A stretch of DNA of 9,505 nt from Lachnospiraceae bacterium (GCA_017475845.1 JAFVEU010000037.1:1-9505), one strand, 5' to 3'; numbered from the stretch's first letter, positions 1 to 7,143 are shown. Made by a program: numbers and translations. The notes: generated by a model not told the origin, from the sequence alone.

Positions 1-405
1 GAACATCCCTTCCTTTACCAGAACGGAAACGATGGCAGCCACAACAGGCAGCAGTCCCGGTGTTTCCATCTCTTTATAGCTGCCGTCCAGAATGGCGCAA
101 ATACACTTCCAGCCTATTCCGCTTCCTGTTGCGAAGAGGATAATGGAAAGTATAAGAGACGCAACACACTCCATCCTTTCGTGCCCATAGGGGTGCTCCC
201 TGTCCGCCTCTTTCTTCGAAAGGGTTACCCCGAAAAAGGCGACAATGGTAGCGAACACGTCAGACAGAGTGTGTAAGCTGTCTGACAGCATCGCAGCCGA
301 GTGCCCGGCTATGCCTGCACAAAGCTTAAATGCTGCCAGAAATATGTTTCCCAATATGCCGACCATGGCCATTCTGGCCGTTATCCGGCTTGACTCATCT
401 TCCAT
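1..405 (-). CDS. Cation diffusion facilitator (CDF) metal efflux protein, N-terminal part only
   Basis: Reverse-strand reading from ATG at 405 runs open for 135 codons to the window edge, so the C-terminal half is missing (family members are about 290-400 aa). CDF proteins are inner-membrane antiporters exporting Zn2+ and related divalent metals in exchange for protons. Hydrophobic helices lie near residues 12-33, 38-60, 80-100 and 116-130. The intramembrane metal site shows H45 and D49 (motif DSLHTLSD); the second site shows D68, H71 and H75 in 'EADREHPYGHER', matching the D68/H71/H75 ligands of E. coli YiiP in number and spacing. His rather than Asp at position 45 is, in the family, associated with Zn2+ preference over Cd2+. 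The start is the first ATG after an in-frame stop and lies 14 nt after the chemoreceptor stop, with only a weak Shine-Dalgarno sequence, so co-transcription and perhaps coupled translation are likely. Family assignment is firm; metal specificity is inferred. Confidence 0.9.
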   Translation of the reverse strand, partial: MEDESSRITARMAMVGILGNIFLAAFKLCAGIAGHSAAMLSDSLHTLSDVFATIVAFFGVTLSKKEADREHPYGHERMECVASLILSIILFATGSGIGWKCICAILDGSYKEMETPGLLPVVAAIVSVLVKEGMF

Positions 406-419
406 TGCAGATCTTCACT

Positions 420-2510
420 TTAATCAAAATTGAATCTGGCGGTGATCTCCGCAAGCTCCTTCACTGCCTCTCTTGCATCCTGCAGCTTCTGATAGCCCTG
501 TTCGTTGGAAACGAGCATCTCGTTGGATCTGTCCACGATATCATTGATCCGGTCTGCGGAATTACCTGTCATTCCGTTGATCTCATCCGTTGCGGCAACG
601 ATCTCCTCTATATGGTTCTCAAGGGAATCGGTACCTGCGCGCACACGTGACATGATGTCGATAAAGTAATCCGCATCCTCCCTGTAGCGGGCACCGGAAT
701 CCTGGAACATTCCGTAATCTATGAGAACGGTCTCCTCAAGGAATGCCATAAGCTCCGTAATACATCCGTTCAGCTGTGCCACGGATTCGCTGACCTCATT
801 TACAATGCCGCTTATGTTGTCAACAGTCTTAAGGGTCTGGGCTGCAAGGGATCCGATCTCATCCGCCACAACCGCAAAGCCACGGCCTGCATCTCCGGCA
901 CGTGCCGCCTCTATGCTGGCGTTCAGAGCCAGGAGGTTTGTCTGAGAGGAAATGCTCTTTATGTCTTCGGTAAGCTCGTTGATACGATTTACAGCCTTTG
1001 ACTGCTCTATGGCCTCATCACTTCTTACCTTCATCACGTCATACATCTGATGAGTCTTCTCGCTGGACTTGGTAGAGCGCTGCTCCATCTCTCCGGCTCT
1101 GTTCTGTATAGCCTTGGAATCTTCTTCACTCTTGACCGCCAGCTCATAGATCTCCTTGGTCTGGTGCCTTGCCTCTTCAACGTTATGAACGATCTGTGCG
1201 GTATTGTCCGCAGCCTCCTTCATTCCCTGTGCCAGATGCCCGGTCTCGGAGTTATTGGTATCTGTTCTGGTATTGTTTTCCCTCATGATGGCATCAAGCT
1301 CGTCGATACTTCCGGATATGGTATGCTCCACGTTTACGAAGGAATCCACCATCTCCCTGAAGGAAGACCTCATATCGTGCACCTCGTTGGCCATCTGTCC
1401 GATCTCATCCCTGTGGGACATAAGATCCCTGCCCCCTCCGGAGGATGTGAGATCCAGCCTTGCGGTCTGACCGATGATCTCTGTAAGTACACGTATGGGC
1501 TTAGCCAGTCCGTTTCCTACGATGAAACCGACTATGGCACTTACCAGTATGGCAAGGAGTATTGCCCCTAAAATGGTAAAGAGAAGCGTGTAAGACTCCT
1601 CAAAGATCTCGGATTTCGGAGCGGTAAGCATAAGTATCATACCGTTATGCAGCGGATTTGATACCAGCATCCTTTCGATCTTGTTATACTTATATTCATA
1701 TGCTGTCTTTGCGGCCTCCGTGGGATTGATATAGGATGTCACTCCCGAAAGAGACTTGTCCAGCTCAGTAAGATTCATACCGGAATCCACGCCCTGGTGA
1801 TAGAGTATGGTTCCGTCCGCCTTTGTGATAAAACCGTATCCGCTCTTGAAAAGGGATATGGAATCAACAATATCCGTAAGGGCTTCAAAGGAGATATCCA
1901 TGCCCACGATACCTATTGAAGTTCCGTCCTCTGCATAGATGGGAACCACATAGGAGATCATATATACATTGATATTGCTGTTAAGATAGGGATCCATCCA
2001 GATGGGTGCACCGTTCTGGACCGGGATATAATACCAGCCCACATGCTCCAGATCTGAGGGATCATACATCGTGAAATCTGTGGGAGTCACTTCCGTGAAG
2101 GGATCCGTAAGGTTGTCTCTTGTAAGGAAGCATCCGGAAGTGGGATTCGAATACTCCGGATTATAGCGGATATAGCTGGTAATGGCCCCGTCCGTATGCT
2201 CGGCAAAGCGGTGCACCTGCTCCAGCACCTCATAGGTATATGAATCGGCATAATTCTTATCAGAGAAGAACCTTCGCTCGCTTATGCCGCTTTTAACTAT
2301 ATCTGCCAGAATGTTAACCGACTGTTCCACCCTTAAGATGGTGGAATCCACTTCGTTTGCCACGGCGGAGCTCTGGTTTATCATACTCTGGGTGGAATCC
2401 TCTTCAGAGATCTCCATGGTGCTTCTTATGGACAGGATACCTACGATCGCCGCCGTAAGAAGTGAACACAGGATGATGCCGAGGATGATCTTGATTCGAA
2501 TGGTCTTCAT
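420..2510 (-). CDS. Methyl-accepting chemotaxis protein with dCache sensor domain
   Basis: A 696-residue transmembrane chemoreceptor: it senses a ligand outside the cell and controls the CheA kinase through CheW. The order is: short cytoplasmic start and TM1 (about 7-28); extracellular dCache-type domain (about 35-300), recognised from the 'WYY...W.DPY...VYMISYVVPIY..DGTSIGIVGMDIS' region at 159-208; TM2 (about 308-332); HAMP linker (about 334-386); and a coiled-coil signalling domain (about 400-690) with the conserved hairpin tip at 513-550, including SSQTNLLALNASIEAARAGD and GRGFAVVADEIGSLA. There is no C-terminal CheR/CheB tether pentapeptide; the protein ends RFNFD. The ligand is unknown: two residues before the W159-Y160 pair, where amino-acid-sensing dCache domains carry Arg, there is V157. 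The ATG at 2510 follows AAGGAG and GAGAG purine runs and opens directly into TM1, supporting this start. It is divergent from the LysR gene and upstream of the CDF gene in a probable operon. Confidence 0.96.
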   Translation of the reverse strand: MKTIRIKIILGIILCSLLTAAIVGILSIRSTMEISEEDSTQSMINQSSAVANEVDSTILRVEQSVNILADIVKSGISERRFFSDKNYADSYTYEVLEQVHRFAEHTDGAITSYIRYNPEYSNPTSGCFLTRDNLTDPFTEVTPTDFTMYDPSDLEHVGWYYIPVQNGAPIWMDPYLNSNINVYMISYVVPIYAEDGTSIGIVGMDISFEALTDIVDSISLFKSGYGFITKADGTILYHQGVDSGMNLTELDKSLSGVTSYINPTEAAKTAYEYKYNKIERMLVSNPLHNGMILMLTAPKSEIFEESYTLLFTILGAILLAILVSAIVGFIVGNGLAKPIRVLTEIIGQTARLDLTSSGGGRDLMSHRDEIGQMANEVHDMRSSFREMVDSFVNVEHTISGSIDELDAIMRENNTRTDTNNSETGHLAQGMKEAADNTAQIVHNVEEARHQTKEIYELAVKSEEDSKAIQNRAGEMEQRSTKSSEKTHQMYDVMKVRSDEAIEQSKAVNRINELTEDIKSISSQTNLLALNASIEAARAGDAGRGFAVVADEIGSLAAQTLKTVDNISGIVNEVSESVAQLNGCITELMAFLEETVLIDYGMFQDSGARYREDADYFIDIMSRVRAGTDSLENHIEEIVAATDEINGMTGNSADRINDIVDRSNEMLVSNEQGYQKLQDAREAVKELAEITARFNFD

Positions 2511-2592
2511 AGCTCTCTTCTCCTTCTCTTATTCGATCAAACCCGCGAAACGCCCAGACCCCCCGTTTCAGGGCAGCAGGTTTGTTCTGTTT

Positions 2593-2621
2593 ATTATACT
2601 GCTGTTTTTGCACAATGAAAA
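2593..2621 (-). promoter_or_regulatory. Probable sigma-A promoter of the chemoreceptor/CDF operon
   Basis: On the minus strand TTTTCA (2616-2621) is followed after exactly 17 bp by a perfect TATAAT (2593-2598). Transcription would start near 2586, leaving a leader of about 75 nt before the ATG at 2510. The leader contains a perfect 6-bp inverted repeat GAAACG/CGTTTC (2547-2552 with 2564-2569) that could form a small hairpin upstream of the ribosome binding site. No sigma-28-type motility promoter (TAAA-N15-GCCGATAA) is visible. Confidence 0.55.
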
Positions 2622-2677
2622 CCCTGTTTTTTTCTTCTTTTTTGTGGTTTTTGTTAGCCTATCCCGTGAACAGTTGC

Positions 2678-2706
2678 TGGTTTTTTTTAATCCCCTGTGC
2701 TATTAT
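2678..2706 (+). promoter_or_regulatory. Possible extended -10 promoter of the LysR-type regulator
   Basis: TATTAT (2701-2706) is preceded by TGC, giving an extended -10 element (TGn-TATTAT), with a poor -35 match TGGTTT (2678-2683) 17 bp upstream. The transcript would start near 2713 with a leader of about 24 nt. The promoter lies about 85 bp from the divergent chemoreceptor promoter and is separated from it by a T-rich stretch (2625-2690). Extended -10 promoters can work with weak -35 boxes, so the call is plausible but untested. Confidence 0.4.
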
Positions 2707-2724
2707 CTCAAAAAAAGAACCTGC

Positions 2725-2731
2725 GGGGAGG
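2725..2731 (+). promoter_or_regulatory. Ribosome binding site fixing the GTG start of the LysR gene
   Basis: GGGGAGG sits 5 nt before GTG at 2737. The reading frame is open much further upstream, to an ATG at 2284, but that part lies antisense to the chemoreceptor. Family alignment requires the protein to begin with the helix ISLNQLRYAIALSDE. This site therefore decides the start. Confidence 0.8.
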
Positions 2732-2736
2732 AAAAA

Positions 2737-3651
2737 GTGATCTCATTAAACCAGCTGAGATATGCCATTGCGCTATCGGACGAAAGATCCATGAACACTG
2801 CGGCCGCAAAGCTCTTTATTTCCCAGCCTTCACTGTCCGCTGCCATAAAGGAGCTGGAGGAGGAAACGGGGATAGATATCTTCCGGAGATCCAACAGGGG
2901 TATCACCCTGACTCCCGAGGGAGTGGAGTTCATAGGCTACGCAAGACAGGTAATCGAACAGTACTCCCTGTTAGAGTCCCGCTATATATCCCATGAGACC
3001 CTGAAGGACCGTTTTGCAGTCTCCACCCAGCACTATTCCTTTGTAGTGGAAGCCTTTGTAAAGCTTGTGAAGCTCTACGGCATGGACGAATATGACCTGG
3101 CGGTAAAGGAGACAAAAACAAACGAGATCATTTCCGACGTGAAGGATTTCCGGAGCGAAATGGGGATCTTATATGAAAATGACTTTAATAAAAAGGTGCT
3201 GGAAAAGATCTTTGCGGAAAACGGCCTGTCCTTCCATCCTCTTTTTGACTGCAGTATCTATGTCTATCTGTGGAAGGGACATCCCCTGTCAGGAAAAAAA
3301 GAAATAGTCATGGAAGAACTGGAAGAGTATCCCTGCCTCTCATTTTCCCAGGGGCAGAACAATTCCTTCTACTTCGCGGAAGAGGTGCTGTCCACCTACG
3401 AATACAAACGCACCATAAAGGCCAACGACCGTGCCACCATGCTGAACCTTATGAGGGGCTTAAACGGCTTTACTCTCTGTTCCGGAATAATAAGCGAGAA
3501 CTTAAACGGAGACGACTACTGCGCCATTCCCTTAAAATCCCCGGAAAAAATGACCGTGGGATATATAAAACGGAAGGGGATCCCCCTAAGCCCTATCGCA
3601 AAACAGTACCTTGAGATCCTTTCGGAATACGAGAAACAGGTGCTCTCGTAA
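2737..3651 (+). CDS. LysR-type transcriptional regulator
   Basis: The 304-residue product has the typical length of the LysR family: DNA-binding regulators that act as tetramers and respond to a small co-inducer. The N-terminal winged helix-turn-helix is clear: 'LNQLRYAIAL' at 4-13, recognition region MNTAAAKLFISQPSLSAAIK at 19-38, and 'ELEEETGIDIFRRSNRGITLTPEG' at 39-62. A linker helix follows, then the periplasmic-binding-protein-like effector domain (about 90-295), including 'DRATMLNLMRGLNGFTLCSGI' at 231-251, which would line the ligand cleft. The GTG start is chosen because GGGGAGG lies 5 nt upstream and the fold begins there; the longer upstream reading frame is antisense to the chemoreceptor. 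LysR proteins usually regulate the divergently transcribed neighbour and repress themselves, so the chemoreceptor/CDF operon is the first candidate target (inference). The effector cannot be told from sequence. The gene ends 4 bp from the stop of the convergent DUF218 gene. Confidence 0.95.
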   Translation: MISLNQLRYAIALSDERSMNTAAAKLFISQPSLSAAIKELEEETGIDIFRRSNRGITLTPEGVEFIGYARQVIEQYSLLESRYISHETLKDRFAVSTQHYSFVVEAFVKLVKLYGMDEYDLAVKETKTNEIISDVKDFRSEMGILYENDFNKKVLEKIFAENGLSFHPLFDCSIYVYLWKGHPLSGKKEIVMEELEEYPCLSFSQGQNNSFYFAEEVLSTYEYKRTIKANDRATMLNLMRGLNGFTLCSGIISENLNGDDYCAIPLKSPEKMTVGYIKRKGIPLSPIAKQYLEILSEYEKQVLS

Positions 3652-3655
3652 CAGG

Positions 3656-4693
3656 CTAGAGAACTGCTATCACCCCGCAGAGGAGAGCCACCGCTATATG
3701 AACCTTAAGGTTCATCGCGGCTATGGCTATTATCTCCCGTATAAAGGCATTGGGCCAGAAATACCATATGGTCTTGCTGCCTATGACCTCGGCATTCTCA
3801 AGGCCGGTCTTACGGGAAAGCATCCCGCTCCTCAGCACATGGAAATCAGAGGTTACCACTGCCACCTTCGCATTTTCCTTGAGAGCATCAATGACCTGTT
3901 TTGAAAAGATAAGGTTTTCCCTGGTATTAACGGATCTCTTTTCCGGGAACACCTCATAATCTTCTGCGCTGTGACTCAAAAGATACATCTCCATGGCTGA
4001 GCCCTCGCTCATGGGTTCATCCTTTCCCTGCCCTCCCGAGGGCACGTATTTCACTGTTTTTCCAGTTATAGTCTCCTGCTCCCAGGCAAAGCGGATCGCC
4101 CTGTTCACCCTTCCCTTCAGGAGAGGCCTGACCTTTCCCTTTTTACTTATGGAGCAGCCCAGGATAATGGCATAATCCCTGTCATAGTGAGGCGCTATTT
4201 TCAAAACAGCAAGACCCGTCAGGAAGATGGACAGGAAGGTACATTCCCCATAGCAGAGCATAAGCCTTAAAAAGATCATGAGGTCATTCACCGCCGGAGG
4301 CATCTCGTTCAAAGGCCTCCAGGCCATATTGAGGACGATCAGATAGGCCGCGCTTATCACCAGCCCTATAAAATTGCTGCGCCGGAAGCCCTCACGTTTT
4401 AAGAGCACAATGTTGCTTATGCATAAAAAAAGACAGATGAAACTTATGGGGATAAAAAGAACTCTGGAAAAATCCCATAAAAAGAAGGCCATGGAGTGAA
4501 AGATATCCCCCATTTCCCCGGAAGACCTGAGATTCAGGGCGGAACGCCCTATTATCATAGCCGTCGTCAGAATAAAGAGGCTGAGTAAAACAATATTTCT
4601 GTAAGCATAGGGGTCAGCGCGAAAGGATATGAAAAGGGCTGCGATAACCGCCAGGCTTACAGAAATAAGTATAATGTCAATCAATACCGTCAA
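3656..4693 (-). CDS. Membrane-anchored DUF218 (SanA/YdcF/ElyC-like) protein
   Basis: The 345-residue product has an N-terminal membrane half and a DUF218 domain. Hydrophobic helices are at about 2-22, 33-50, 67-92, 107-124 and 143-165. The DUF218 domain (about 172-320) shows its usual marks: 'AIILGCS' at 175-181, R195, 'PSGGQGKDEPMSEGSAM' at 218-234, NTREN at 256-260 and 'VAVVTSDFHVLRSGMLSRKTG' at 277-297. A last hydrophobic segment covers about 327-345. Relatives such as E. coli ElyC and SanA are linked to cell-envelope integrity and drug exclusion; the biochemical activity of the family is not firmly known. The start is TTG at 4693: the TGA of the upstream oxidoreductase overlaps it (TTGA), suggesting coupled translation. 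Another TTG three codons in (4684) is possible, and no ATG or GTG lies near the beginning. It converges with the LysR gene with a 4-bp gap, and a perfect palindrome lies inside its 3' end. Confidence 0.88.
   Translation of the reverse strand: MTVLIDIILISVSLAVIAALFISFRADPYAYRNIVLLSLFILTTAMIIGRSALNLRSSGEMGDIFHSMAFFLWDFSRVLFIPISFICLFLCISNIVLLKREGFRRSNFIGLVISAAYLIVLNMAWRPLNEMPPAVNDLMIFLRLMLCYGECTFLSIFLTGLAVLKIAPHYDRDYAIILGCSISKKGKVRPLLKGRVNRAIRFAWEQETITGKTVKYVPSGGQGKDEPMSEGSAMEMYLLSHSAEDYEVFPEKRSVNTRENLIFSKQVIDALKENAKVAVVTSDFHVLRSGMLSRKTGLENAEVIGSKTIWYFWPNAFIREIIAIAAMNLKVHIAVALLCGVIAVL
3687..3727. repeat. Perfect 18-bp palindrome with nested outer arms, inside the DUF218 3' end
   Basis: ATGAACCTTAAGGTTCAT at 3698-3715 equals its own reverse complement. 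It is flanked by further complementary arms CCGC (3691-3694) with GCGG (3717-3720), and GCC (3687-3689) with GGC (3725-3727), so a long imperfect cruciform or RNA hairpin is possible on either strand. It starts 46 nt past the LysR stop and encodes the MNLKVH part of the DUF218 C-terminal helix. No T-run follows it on either strand, so it is not a standard intrinsic terminator. Confidence 0.6.
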
Positions 4694-5673
4694 TCTTTGT
4701 AATATCCTGTTTCCTTTAAGACACGGTCCATAAGTTCTGCATTTTTAACGGAGAATTCAGGGGTAACAAGGGGCTTTTCATCGCCGAGTATGCACCTGCC
4801 CAGCTGTTCAACTTCAAGGGTATAGTTATCGGGAACAAAGATACTGTTCTTCTGAACACCATCGTTGGTGAAGATGATATAGGAGATGCCGCCTCCCTGA
4901 TTATATTCCACATATGACTTTACGGATCCCTTTGTACCGTGGATATAGAGCCTGTCAAACCTGGAATCCGTATTCTCTCCAAGCACCATTCCCACATTGA
5001 ATTCCGCTCTGGCACCGTTTGCGAAACGGATGAGTCCTGCAGTCATAAGGTCAACATCCTCATCGGAGAATTCCGCGCTGGCCTTCACCAGTACGGGATC
5101 GGAATCTATAAGGGTAAGGATCATGGTGGTACAGTAGCAACCCAGATCGTACATGGCGCCGCCCCCAAGCTCTTTATAAAGCCTTATATCATCTTTATAA
5201 CCCTGGGTAATGAATCCGGTCTCCACATAGTCCACCTCTCCTATGGTGCCGCTTTTGATCACATCCTTAAGGCTGTCCACATAGGGGCTGTGAAGATAGG
5301 CATAGGCTTCCATCAGATATCTGCCGCTCTCCTCCGCCGCCTTGAAGAGTTCTCTTGCTTCTCCGGCATTTAAGGCCATGGGCTTCTCACAGAGCACATG
5401 CTTCCCGGCCTTCAGAGCTTCCTTTACCCATTTTGCGTGGATATTATTGGGCAGGGGAACGTAAACCGCCTGTACTTCCGGATCCTGCAGCAATTCCTCA
5501 TAGCTCCCGTAAGCCTTTTCAAATCCGAATTCTTCCTTAAATGCATTGGCTTTTTCCGCGCTTCTTCCGGCTATGGCATACAGCTCACAGTTTTCAGCTT
5601 CCTTCATTCCGGGTATCGTTGCGACCTTCGCAATATTGGCAGTACCCAGTATTCCCCATCTGACCTTGCTCAT
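4690..5673 (-). CDS. Gfo/Idh/MocA-family NAD(P)-dependent oxidoreductase
   Basis: The 327-residue cytoplasmic dehydrogenase is of the glucose-fructose oxidoreductase / inositol dehydrogenase family. An N-terminal Rossmann fold (about 1-122) carries the dinucleotide motif 'WGILGTANIA' at 6-15, 'AGRS' at 35-38 and the family signature EKP at 96-98, whose Lys97 is the usual catalytic residue. The C-terminal alpha/beta domain (about 123-327) has 'GGGAMYDLGCY' at 170-180; D176 and Y180 fall where family members place catalytic or substrate-binding residues. Length and layout resemble the sugar and dihydrodiol dehydrogenase subgroup, but the substrate cannot be deduced. The ATG at 5673 has a strong GGGAGGG site 7 nt upstream (5681-5687). 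Its TGA overlaps the TTG start of the DUF218 gene, so the two form an operon. It is divergent from the MATE gene; no convincing minus-strand promoter was found in the 111-bp gap. Confidence 0.93.
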   Translation of the reverse strand: MSKVRWGILGTANIAKVATIPGMKEAENCELYAIAGRSAEKANAFKEEFGFEKAYGSYEELLQDPEVQAVYVPLPNNIHAKWVKEALKAGKHVLCEKPMALNAGEARELFKAAEESGRYLMEAYAYLHSPYVDSLKDVIKSGTIGEVDYVETGFITQGYKDDIRLYKELGGGAMYDLGCYCTTMILTLIDSDPVLVKASAEFSDEDVDLMTAGLIRFANGARAEFNVGMVLGENTDSRFDRLYIHGTKGSVKSYVEYNQGGGISYIIFTNDGVQKNSIFVPDNYTLEVEQLGRCILGDEKPLVTPEFSVKNAELMDRVLKETGYYKD

Positions 5674-5698
5674 CAGGCTTCCCTCCCTTAAAAATCTG

Positions 5699-5727
5699 TT
5701 GCTTTTTCAAATCCGTTCATTTATGAT
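5699..5727 (+). promoter_or_regulatory. Possible promoter of the MATE transporter gene
   Basis: TTGCTT (5699-5704) and TATGAT (5722-5727) are separated by 17 bp; the -10 box matches the consensus at 5 of 6 positions and the -35 box at 3 of 6. Transcription would start near 5734, leaving a leader of about 50 nt. The -10 box is also the beginning of a 15-bp motif repeated 41 bp downstream. Confidence 0.4.
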
Positions 5728-5777
5728 AAGTGGACAGTTTTCGTACCGTCCGAACAGACCTGTATGATAAGGGTACA
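5722..5777. repeat. 15-bp direct repeat in the oxidoreductase/MATE divergent region
   Basis: TATGATAAGTGGACA (5722-5736) recurs as TATGATAAGGGTACA (5763-5777), 13 of 15 bases identical, with start points 41 bp apart, about four turns of DNA. Between and overlapping the copies lies an imperfect inverted repeat GGACAG/CCGTCC (5732-5737 with 5746-5751). The second copy includes the AAGGG that probably serves as ribosome binding site of the MATE gene. Such spacing is compatible with two operator sites on one face of the helix; alternatively the copies are duplicate -10 regions. Confidence 0.5.
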
Positions 5778-5784
5778 TTAAAAT

Positions 5785-7143
5785 ATGAAAAAAAACAAGA
5801 GCCGTTCCTCCGATATAGTTAATATGACTGAGGGAAATCCCGTGGGTCTTCTGATCCGTTTTTCCATTCCCATGCTTGTGGGAAATCTTTTCCAGCAGGT
5901 TTATAATCTGGCGGATTCGGTCATCGTCGGCCGTCTGGTAAGCGCCAACGCTCTTGCGGCCATAGGGGCCTCATCCTCCGTGACCTTCCTTTTCTTTGCG
6001 CTCTGCAACGGTATCGGAACAGGAGGAGGGATCATTACCTCCCAGCATTTCGGCAGCGGTGACGACGGGAAGGTAAAGAAGTGTATTTCAAATACGGCAT
6101 ACATCATGCTGATCTATCCGCTGATGGTGGGGATCCTGGCCTTTATCTTTTCCCGGCCCCTGCTTGTGATCCTGAAGACTCCCGATGCGATAATGGACGA
6201 CTCCCTGATCTACATCAGGATAATGTGCGTCGGTACCGTCTTTGTGTCTTTTTATAATTATATCTCATCCATGCTCCGGGCACTGGGGGATTCCAGGACA
6301 CCCCTGTATTTCCTTGTGTCCGCCTGCCTCATCAATGTGGTGCTGGATCTTTTTTTCGTTTATGTCATGAAACTAAGCGTTGCAGGGGCCGGGATCGCAA
6401 CGGTCATATCACAGTTTCTGGCGGGCGCCGGCTGTATCATCTACGCGATGCTTAAGAACCCCTATTTCAGGCTTGGGACCGAAGACCTGAAGGTAGACAG
6501 AAAGATCACCCTCTCTGTCATCAGGCTTGGTATACCCCTTTCCCTGCAGTTCAGCCTTATAGCCGTTTCCTGCATGGCTCTCCAGGCGGTTGTCAACACC
6601 TTCGGAGCTGTAGCTGTTGCAGCCTTCACAGCCACCAGCAGGATAGAGCAGCTCCTTCACCAGCCCTATCAGACTCTCAGCACGGCGCTGTCAACCTATA
6701 CCGGACAGAATTACGGAGCCCGGAAACACCGGCGCATAATAGAGGGATATCATAAATCCCTGATAATGATGGTAATATTCTCTCTGGCCATGCTGCCCTT
6801 CATGTGGTTCCTCGGAAAAGCCATGGTAAGGCTCTTCGTGGAGGATGCGGAGGTCATAAGCATGGGGGCGATCGCCCTGCAGATCTCCAGTCTGTTCTAC
6901 TCATTCCTCGGTCTCATATATGTGGTGAGAGGCGTACAGAACGGCCTTGGAGACGCATTTTTCTCATTCTTAAACGGGATAGTGGAGATCATCGGAAGAT
7001 TCTCAGTCCCTGTCATCATGACCTCTATCCCGGCTATCGGCGTATGGGGTATATGGTGGTCTGTGGGGGTGGTCTGGTTCATAAGCGGCTTTACCGCCTG
7101 GCTCAGGTACCTGTACTGCAGGAAAAAGATACTTAACGATTGA
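5785..7143 (+). CDS. MATE-family multidrug/metabolite efflux transporter
   Basis: The 452-residue integral membrane protein has the usual MATE length and about 12 predicted helices in two homologous halves (MatE domains about 24-185 and 245-405). Family features include 'MTEGNP' at 14-19, 'IPMLVGNLFQQVYNLADSVIVGR' at 28-50, 'GTGGGIITSQHFGSGD' at 78-93, 'RALGDSRTPL' at 165-174, 'AFTATSRIEQL' at 280-290, 'YTGQNYGA' at 305-312 and 'RGVQNGLGDA' at 382-391. MATE pumps export cationic drugs, dyes or metabolites driven by a Na+ or H+ gradient; this clade is common in Clostridia and the substrate is unknown. The ATG at 5785 follows AAGGG (5769-5773) at 11 nt, a long spacing. M14 at 5824 is a possible second start, but the basic N-terminus MKKNKSR is normal for the group. 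No terminator follows; the next gene's promoter overlaps the stop codon. Confidence 0.95.
   Translation: MKKNKSRSSDIVNMTEGNPVGLLIRFSIPMLVGNLFQQVYNLADSVIVGRLVSANALAAIGASSSVTFLFFALCNGIGTGGGIITSQHFGSGDDGKVKKCISNTAYIMLIYPLMVGILAFIFSRPLLVILKTPDAIMDDSLIYIRIMCVGTVFVSFYNYISSMLRALGDSRTPLYFLVSACLINVVLDLFFVYVMKLSVAGAGIATVISQFLAGAGCIIYAMLKNPYFRLGTEDLKVDRKITLSVIRLGIPLSLQFSLIAVSCMALQAVVNTFGAVAVAAFTATSRIEQLLHQPYQTLSTALSTYTGQNYGARKHRRIIEGYHKSLIMMVIFSLAMLPFMWFLGKAMVRLFVEDAEVISMGAIALQISSLFYSFLGLIYVVRGVQNGLGDAFFSFLNGIVEIIGRFSVPVIMTSIPAIGVWGIWWSVGVVWFISGFTAWLRYLYCRKKILND

Noticed and set aside
1050..1571. 173-codon plus-strand frame opposite the chemoreceptor
   Set aside because: It is a shadow of the chemoreceptor coding sequence, with no family resemblance or start signals.
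2284..2736. N-terminal extension of the LysR reading frame upstream to an ATG at 2284
   Set aside because: This part is antisense to the chemoreceptor and spans the intergenic region; the LysR fold and a GGGGAGG site place the start at GTG 2737.
3629..3647. Inverted repeat CGAGA/TCTCG at the end of the LysR gene as a terminator
   Set aside because: The stem is only 5 bp and no T-rich tail follows.
4939..5373. 144-codon plus-strand frame opposite the oxidoreductase
   Set aside because: It is antisense to a firmly assigned gene and shows no protein-like features of its own.
5723..5767. 14-codon leader ORF upstream of the MATE gene (MISGQFSYRPNRPV)
   Set aside because: It starts within one copy of the direct repeat and stops within the other, but no ribosome binding site precedes it and there is no run of regulatory codons or attenuator hairpin.
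7104..7113. Palindrome CAGGTACCTG near the end of the MATE gene as a terminator
   Set aside because: Short, inside coding sequence, and not followed by a T-run.
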